DNA from: Leucobacter sp.
Lineage (GTDB): Bacteria; Actinomycetota; Actinomycetes; Actinomycetales; Microbacteriaceae
Assembly: GCA_012510755.1 (NCBI GenBank)
Contig: JAAZHL010000026.1
Location: 1 to 35,137, forward strand
Length of the DNA: 35,137 bases
Reading direction: 5' to 3'
Shown: in pieces, positions 31,301 through 35,137 of the stretch
How positions within the stretch are numbered: the first letter of the stretch is position 1
Layout: every line of letters begins with the position of its first letter
Translations under genes and position numbers: made by a program
Notes under the pieces: generated by a model
The model's input: the letters and a program-made list of their open reading frames with translations, nothing else
Databases searched by the model: none
Told to the model about the DNA's origin: nothing

Positions 31301-31967
31301 AATGGTGGCGACCTTCAAGAGCCTGTTGCAGCCGCTCTTGCTGCTCGTCTCGGTTCCGTTTGCAGCGACGGGCGCGTTGCTGCTGTTGATCGCCACGGGT
31401 ATTCCGCTCGGCGTCGCCTCGCTCATCGGCGTACTCATGCTGATCGGCGTCGTGGTGACCAACGCGATCGTGCTCGTCGACCTGATCAACCAGCAACGCG
31501 AGCGCGGCACACCACTGCGTGACGCCGTGGTCAGCGGCTCGTCTCTGCGTTTGCGCCCCATCGTGATGACGGCACTCGCAACGATCTTGGCACTTACCCC
31601 CATGGGCATCGGCATCACCGGTTCTGGCGGATTCATCTCGCAGCCACTGGCGGTCGTCGTGATCGGCGGGTTGTTGTCGTCGACCGTGCTCACCCTCATC
31701 GTGTTGCCCACGCTCTACTACGCAGTCGAGCGCCGCCGCGAAACGTCGCGCGACAAGCGTGCGGCAAAACGCGAAGCCCGGCTGGTCGTGGCGGCGGGTG
31801 CTGGTGCTTCAGCCGACTTCTCTGTGCCAGCCAAAATAGCTGACTCGGGAGTGCCTGGCGGTTCAGCCGCCTTCACCGAGCCCGACGGCTCAGCTGACCT
31901 TACCCGACAACCTGACGGCACAGTGGAACTGACAGAGCCCGACGGTTCAGCAACGGAGCGCGACTAA
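28359..31967 (+). CDS. RND-family efflux permease (AcrB/SwrC-like)
   Basis: 1202 residues. First helix LKNRALIALVTIVASVFGFIGVGSL, then the porter domain (PGASPEVVNNDVSVPIETALRGVAGLEQTTATSS). Helix 4 holds the proton-relay acids in ISIGRVVDDSIVVIENIKRHLGEA (about 440-462); helices 7-12 repeat the plan, with LIGVLMLIGVVVTNAIVLVDLINQQRERG in helix 10. This is the HAE-type drug/lipid exporter known in Gram-positives as SwrC/YerP. A glycine/alanine-rich insert (AAAEAAAEAAAQQEAAAAFGGAGG-like) lies near residue 260-290, and a tandem ALAAERK repeat fills the central cytoplasmic loop. There is no adaptor (MFP) gene nearby. The C-terminal 75 residues are low-complexity with repeated EPDGSA motifs. The helicase gene starts right after the stop. 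Confidence 0.92.
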   Translation: MHLLARLSLKNRALIALVTIVASVFGFIGVGSLKQELMPSVQFPAIIVVTSYPGASPEVVNNDVSVPIETALRGVAGLEQTTATSSTGASMVLAEFTYGIDLPSTEQKVERAISRISALLPDAADPQVMSGSLDDFPIVQISVLSPDGVDPEQTANLVERIAIPEISDLDGVREAQLVGARGNRVTITPNADVLSDEYVTQQSIVDALQQSGVLMAAGSITEDGQTLAVQAGSSLESVEEIQALPLVRDPNLLRVRAEVAAAEAAAEAAAQQEAAAAFGGAGGFGAAAQQAPEVTVELAELPVITIGEVADVVLEQNPEQGISRVNGQPALTIAVTKLSSANTVEVSHVVRDALAEIEDSLDGATLEVVFDQAPYVERSIETLTVEGLLGLLFAVIVILVFLLSVRATLVTAISIPVSVLFTFVGLNFAGYSLNMLTLGALTISIGRVVDDSIVVIENIKRHLGEAGPDANAATTIVEAVREVGGAITASTITSVAVFLPMAFVSGMVGELFRPFAFTATIALLASLLVALTIVPVLAYWFLRGSTSSARAQARQRRAVERRALAAERKALAAERKALAAERKALAAEGKALAAEGPVEAANTTAEEAPSATEPVSHDADRATALQRGYLPIVKWTLTHPAITLLIAVLVFGGTIAATPLMKTNFMGSDEQNSVGLTQSLDPGTSLDEQLAQVERVEDALEAVAAVEVVQVTIGSSGGGMTAIFGGGGDGVVTYSLTTDENAVQSEVQDEIRAVVESLDDAGEFSLAQSDGGVTMSSSIEVAVSAPDQETLAEASDAVVAALREQSGLKQIESDLATSRPYLAIVVNRAAASEAGLTEASVAAMVSQRMQPRQIGQIVLENTSVSIYLSQGVAPADQAAVAAMPIQTIDGEVRLDSLATVEIADGPVTIRTQDTQRIATVSALPEGDDLGVAGIAVNAALESAELPPGATANIGGVISQQSEAFEQLGLALLVAILIVYVVMVATFKSLLQPLLLLVSVPFAATGALLLLIATGIPLGVASLIGVLMLIGVVVTNAIVLVDLINQQRERGTPLRDAVVSGSSLRLRPIVMTALATILALTPMGIGITGSGGFISQPLAVVVIGGLLSSTVLTLIVLPTLYYAVERRRETSRDKRAAKREARLVVAAGAGASADFSVPAKIADSGVPGGSAAFTEPDGSADLTRQPDGTVELTEPDGSATERD
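30045..30149 (+). repeat. 5 x 21-base in-frame tandem repeat in the RND gene
   Basis: Five consecutive 21-base units encode ALAAERK, ALAAERK, ALAAERK, ALAAEGK, ALAAEGP at residues 563-597; units 2 and 3 are identical at DNA level. It lies in the cytoplasmic loop between the two membrane halves and should form a charged helix or coiled coil. Confidence 0.9.
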
Positions 31968-33476
31968 ATGGCAAGACGCGGTTACAAAGCACCGGGCAAC
32001 TTCGACCCGCGAAGGTCGCCCAAGGCCAAGAAACAGGCGCTGGGCCGCGCAGGCGCCGACTCTGACGAGAACGCGAAGAGAAATAAGCCACAAAATCGTA
32101 AAATTGTGGCACAGAATAACGATTTTGTGGCTTATTTCTCGGCCAACCCCCCGCTGCCGGGCCCGCTAGAAGCCACCCGCACCACGCCTGAAGACGTTGC
32201 CCACTTGCGCTTCGAAGACCTCGGACTCGGCGGCAACATTGTGCGAGCGCTCGCCGAACTCGGTGCCACCAAGCCGTTCGCCATTCAGGCCGCAACCATT
32301 CCTGACGCGCTGCAAGGCCATCACCTGCTGGGTCGCGCCCGCCCCGGCTCAGGCAAAACGATCGCGTTCGCCGCAGCAGTCGTCGAACGTCTGCTGCGCC
32401 TCAAAGCGGCTGGCGCATTCGGGGCCGAAGCCGCCCGGCCGAAGGCGAAGCGCGGTGAGCGACAGCAGCGACCGCCGCAGCAGGCGGTGCGGGCGCCGAA
32501 GGCGCTGATCCTCGCACCAACTCGCGAACTCGCCCTGCAAATCGACCGCACCGTACAACCCATCGCACGCAGCGTCGGGCTTTTCACCGGTCAGTTTGTT
32601 GGCGGGCAACCGTTCGAACCGCAGCTGCACGCGTTGAAGCGGGGCGTCGACATCGCGATTGGCACACCCGGCCGCATCGAAGATCTTGCGAAGCGTGGGC
32701 ATCTGGGGCTCGGGCAGATCGCGATCACCGTCATCGATGAGGCCGATCACATGGCAGAGCTCGGGTTTATCGAAGCCTTGCAGCGAGTGCTGCGGCTCAC
32801 CCCGCGGGGTGGTCAGCGCATGCTGTTTTCGGCGACGCTCGATCGTGGCGTCGACGGGGTAGTGAAAGAGTTCATGCCGCGGCCGGCGATACACGAGATT
32901 GACGACGTAGCGGGGTCGGCAACCACGAACGCTGCAACCACGAGCGCTGCGGCCATGACTGCGTCTACAGAAACGTTTGACTGGAGTCCGCAGCCCAACG
33001 TTGAACACCGAGCACTCATTGTGCTGCGCGAACACAAAGATCAGGCGCTGCTGCAACTTGTGCGCGAGGGTGGTCGGGTCATCGTGTTCTGCCGCACGCG
33101 CGCGTATGCCGCGCACGTCGCAGAGCTGCTCGCCGCGGCGCACCTGCGTGTGACCTCACTGCACGGCGACCTCAGCCAAGCGCGACGCGAGCTGAACCTC
33201 TACAGTTTCACGCGGGGCAAAGCCGATGTGCTCGTGGCAACGGACGTCGCGGCGCGAGGAATCCACGTCGATGACATCGATCTCGTCTTACAGGCAGACC
33301 CGCCCGACGACCCCAAAGCCTACGTGCACAGGGCAGGGCGTACGGGCCGTGTGGGTCGCGCCGGGCGGGTGCTCACAGTGATTCCGCGCACCCGCCAAAA
33401 ACGCACCCGCGAGCTGTTCGAGACGCTCGGCTTCGAGCCCGCATACTTTGGTGATTTTGTGCCCGACGGTGTGTGA
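31968..33476 (+). CDS. DEAD-box RNA helicase
   Basis: 502 residues. Motifs in order: Q motif KPFAIQAATIPDALQG, I ARPGSGKT (about 125), Ia APTRELALQI, Ib TPGRIEDL, II VIDEADHM (about 257), III FSATL, IV VIVFCRTRAYA, V VLVATDVAARGIHVDDI, VI HRAGRTGRVGRAG. Motif I has Arg-Pro where most DEAD proteins have Gln-Thr. An insert of about 25 residues near 325 (ATTNAATTSAAAMTASTETFD) separates the two RecA domains. The N-terminal linker holds a 63-base palindromic element that adds about 21 residues (KRNKPQNRKIVAQNNDFVAY and following). ATG immediately after the RND stop, with CGGAG 8 bases ahead, so the genes are coupled. Role: RNA unwinding in ribosome assembly or mRNA decay. Confidence 0.95.
   Translation: MARRGYKAPGNFDPRRSPKAKKQALGRAGADSDENAKRNKPQNRKIVAQNNDFVAYFSANPPLPGPLEATRTTPEDVAHLRFEDLGLGGNIVRALAELGATKPFAIQAATIPDALQGHHLLGRARPGSGKTIAFAAAVVERLLRLKAAGAFGAEAARPKAKRGERQQRPPQQAVRAPKALILAPTRELALQIDRTVQPIARSVGLFTGQFVGGQPFEPQLHALKRGVDIAIGTPGRIEDLAKRGHLGLGQIAITVIDEADHMAELGFIEALQRVLRLTPRGGQRMLFSATLDRGVDGVVKEFMPRPAIHEIDDVAGSATTNAATTSAAAMTASTETFDWSPQPNVEHRALIVLREHKDQALLQLVREGGRVIVFCRTRAYAAHVAELLAAAHLRVTSLHGDLSQARRELNLYSFTRGKADVLVATDVAARGIHVDDIDLVLQADPPDDPKAYVHRAGRTGRVGRAGRVLTVIPRTRQKRTRELFETLGFEPAYFGDFVPDGV
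32078..32140. repeat. 63-base palindromic element inside the helicase gene
   Basis: Perfect 22-base inverted repeat: arms 32078-32099 and 32119-32140, loop 32100-32118 (19 bases). The arm reads GAGAAATAAGCCACAAAATC then GT. The loop contains TTGTGG (32104-32109), the same hexamer as in the right arm (32125-32130), 21 bases apart. Strongly AT-rich compared with flanks. Length 63 keeps the reading frame with no stop. It has the same architecture as the element at 20720-20781. Confidence 0.95.
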
Positions 33477-33515
33477 CTCGCGAGTCGCGCGACCGGCTGA
33501 CGAGTCCCTGTCGGC

Positions 33516-34982
33516 CTAGAGAGATCGCTCGAGCGCAGCCACGCGATCGAGCGCACCACGTAGGTCAGCAATCAGATCATTGACGCTCTCGAGCCCCAGG
33601 GTGAGTCGTAAAAGGCCCGGTGAAATGCCCAGCCGCTCGTTCACCTCGGCAGCAAACGTTGCATGCGTCGAAGTGAGCGGGTGCAGCACCATCGAACGGG
33701 TGTCGCCGATGCCAGTCATGCGTGAGAACAGCCGCAGGCCATTGACGAACGCTCGCGCGCCGTCGATGCCCCCGCGCACTGTCAGGCCGAAGACTGAGCC
33801 GGTGCGGCCGAAACCGTCCGCATCAACGCCGTAATCGCGTGCCGCGATATCGTAGAGCGCATTCGATGGCAGACCTGCGTAGTCGACAGACACGACTTCG
33901 GGTTGACGCTCGAGCCAGCGCGCGATCGCGATCGATGACGCTACGTGTCGGTCCATGCGCAGCGACAGTGTTTCCATGCCCTGATGCAGCAAGAATCCGT
34001 TCAACGGCGAGAGCGAGGGGCCGATGTCATTGACGACGGCCTCGCGTGTCGCCCTCGCATACGCTGCGTCACCGAAGCGGTCGAGCATCGAGGCGAGACC
34101 GGGCCGCGGGGCTTTCGTGATCAGCGGATACGATCGGCCGGCTCGCTCAGCGGCCTCCCAGTCGAAATTGCCTCCGTCGACGATCGCGCCACCCACCGAC
34201 GCCCCGTGCCCAGACAAGAACTTGGTCGTCGAATGCACCACGATATTCACGCCGTGTTCGATGGGGCGAATGAGCGCTGGGGTGCCGACCGTGTTATCGA
34301 CAATGACCGGCAGATGGTAGCGTTTCGCGACCTCGACCACCCGTCGCAAGTCGACCACGTCATTGCGCGGGTTCGGAATCGTTTCGGTGTAGATCGCCTT
34401 CGTTTCTGGTCGAATGAGCTGCTGCCATTCGTCGTCATCGTCAATGTTCCAGACGTAATCGACGTCGATGCCGAACCGTTTGAAGCTGCGGCCAAACAGT
34501 ATGCGGGTGCCGCCATAGATTGAGGCGGTCGACACAATGTGGTCGCCGTGCTGGGCGAGCGCGAAGAGCGCCGACGAAATGGCTGCCTGCCCGCTCGATA
34601 CTGCTACCGCGGCGGTGCCACCCTCGAGCGAGGCGAGGCGAGCTTCTGCGACGGCATTGGTCGGGTTGCCTTGGCGTGAATAGATGGGCGATGGAGTGGC
34701 TTCTGCCTCACCGAAGAACGCGCCCGCGCCCGTCGGCCTCGCGGGTTGGCCCGCAAATCGTTCAACCTGGTCGTCGAAATCGTCGAACACATACCCGGTC
34801 GACAGTGCGATGGGCGGCACCCGAAGCCCGTTGTTGAGATCGGGGTAGTCACCTGCGTGCACCTGCCTGATCTCGAAACCGAAACCCTGCCAGTCATAGT
34901 TGGGTTGCGCCACCGTGCCCGCAACGGTGCTCGCAAGTGAGCTCGTGCCCGTGCTCGCCAGTGAGCTCGCACCCGAGCTCAT
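33516..34982 (-). CDS. metY: O-acetylhomoserine sulfhydrylase (Cys/Met metabolism PLP enzyme)
   Basis: 488 residues. Family features: FEIRQVHAG, PPIALSTGYVFDDFD, YSRQGNPTNAVAEARLASLEGG, SSGQAAISSALFAL, SIYGGTRILFG, and the PLP lysine Lys254 in VVHSTTKFLSGHGASVGGA. The wide spacing and FGIDVDYV/PLNGFLLHQGMETLSLRM match MetY, which makes homocysteine from O-acetylhomoserine and sulfide, more than MetB. The first 28 residues are a low-complexity Ser/Ala/Thr extension made by a 24-base tandem repeat. ATG 34982 overlaps the upstream stop (ATGA), which supports this start. Convergent with the helicase, 39 bases away; no clear terminator between, only the palindrome GACTCGCGAGTC at 33475-33486. Confidence 0.93.
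   Translation of the reverse strand: MSSGASSLASTGTSSLASTVAGTVAQPNYDWQGFGFEIRQVHAGDYPDLNNGLRVPPIALSTGYVFDDFDDQVERFAGQPARPTGAGAFFGEAEATPSPIYSRQGNPTNAVAEARLASLEGGTAAVAVSSGQAAISSALFALAQHGDHIVSTASIYGGTRILFGRSFKRFGIDVDYVWNIDDDDEWQQLIRPETKAIYTETIPNPRNDVVDLRRVVEVAKRYHLPVIVDNTVGTPALIRPIEHGVNIVVHSTTKFLSGHGASVGGAIVDGGNFDWEAAERAGRSYPLITKAPRPGLASMLDRFGDAAYARATREAVVNDIGPSLSPLNGFLLHQGMETLSLRMDRHVASSIAIARWLERQPEVVSVDYAGLPSNALYDIAARDYGVDADGFGRTGSVFGLTVRGGIDGARAFVNGLRLFSRMTGIGDTRSMVLHPLTSTHATFAAEVNERLGISPGLLRLTLGLESVNDLIADLRGALDRVAALERSL
34927..34974 (-). repeat. 2 x 24-base in-frame repeat at the metY start
   Basis: 34927-34950 and 34951-34974 differ at two or three positions; they encode two eight-residue units of the SSLASTGT/SSLASTVA type. 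Confidence 0.8.
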
Positions 34983-35137
34983 CGCTGCGCTCCAGCAACG
35001 ACCGTGGCAATCCGTTCAACCGCACGCACGAGCGTTGCCGGTGCACAGGCGAGGTTGAGCCTCGCATGCCCGCGCCCGCCGTCGCCAAAGTCGTGCCCGG
35101 GGTTAAGTGCGACACGCGCATCTGCGAGGATCCGCTC
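34979..35137 (-). CDS. PLP-dependent C-S lyase / class I-II aminotransferase (MalY/PatB-like), C-terminal part
   Basis: The gene enters from the right edge; 52 codons are visible up to TGA 34981-34979. The sequence RVALNPGHDFGDGGRGHARLNLACAPATLVRAVERIA is the C-terminal signature of MalY/PatB-type cystathionine beta-lyases, with the Arg that binds the substrate carboxylate (HARLNLACAP). It overlaps metY by ATGA and both act in sulfur amino acid metabolism. The start and PLP lysine are outside the window. Confidence 0.85.
   Translation of the reverse strand, partial: ERILADARVALNPGHDFGDGGRGHARLNLACAPATLVRAVERIATVVAGAQR

Noticed and set aside
1..35137. tRNA, rRNA or other classical RNA genes
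   Set aside because: No cloverleaf, anticodon arm pattern or rRNA-like sequence was noticed in any intergenic stretch.

Overview
The window looks like a chromosomal segment of a high-GC actinobacterium, most likely a Microbacteriaceae member (Leucobacter-like). This is inferred from the GC-rich codon use, an actinobacterial TopA with a Lys/Ala-rich tail, DUF4244/TadE/Rv3654c-like pilus genes beside topA, DUF3073 near purM, and many starts that look leaderless. No tool was run; family names come from reading the protein sequences.

Layout. 1-1300: the end of an alpha/beta hydrolase, a terminator, and a complete IS5-family (IS427-like) insertion sequence with imperfect inverted repeats between CTAG copies. 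1457-2465: three small Flp/Tad pilus genes; the tadA/B/C motor genes usually upstream are missing and the IS sits at that junction. 2381-6275: topA, tmk and a small membrane protein. 6300-6697: an SMR guanidinium exporter (Gdx type) behind a recognisable guanidine-III riboswitch. 6906-26113: a scattered de novo purine pathway, with purL, purQ, purS, purC, purD, purF (minus strand) and purM (plus strand). It is interrupted by a Pro/Gln-rich membrane protein, a nitrilase / MHS transporter / LysR module, a sterol-carrier-like protein, a TatA, a repeat-rich non-coding block of about 0.8 kb, a UDP-glucose dehydrogenase, and a glycosyltransferase fused to an SGNH hydrolase. 26252-35137: a secreted beta-sandwich protein, a DUF445 membrane protein, a large RND efflux permease, a DEAD-box RNA helicase, MetY and the end of a C-S lyase.

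How the parts work together. Seven purine enzymes (PurF, D, L/Q/S, M, C) cover PRPP to SAICAR except for GAR transformylase and the PurE/K step. purS-purQ and purD-purC overlap by 1-4 bases and are probably co-translated. purL, purD and purM each carry the same GGTAGGCT box 6-7 bases before a GTG start, which suggests leaderless transcripts from similar promoters. The nitrilase and transporter form a two-gene unit divergent from a LysR regulator, a typical inducible catabolic layout. metY and the C-S lyase overlap and belong to sulfur amino acid metabolism.

Most unusual: two 62-63 bp AT-rich palindromic elements with the same architecture (22-base arms, an 18-19 base loop holding an extra copy of part of the right arm). 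One is intergenic near purF. The other lies in frame inside the helicase coding sequence and adds 21 codons. Also notable are the guanidine-III riboswitch, the glycosyltransferase-SGNH fusion, the IS transposase whose stop codon lies in the flanking CTAG, and a duplicated copy of the purF 3' end.
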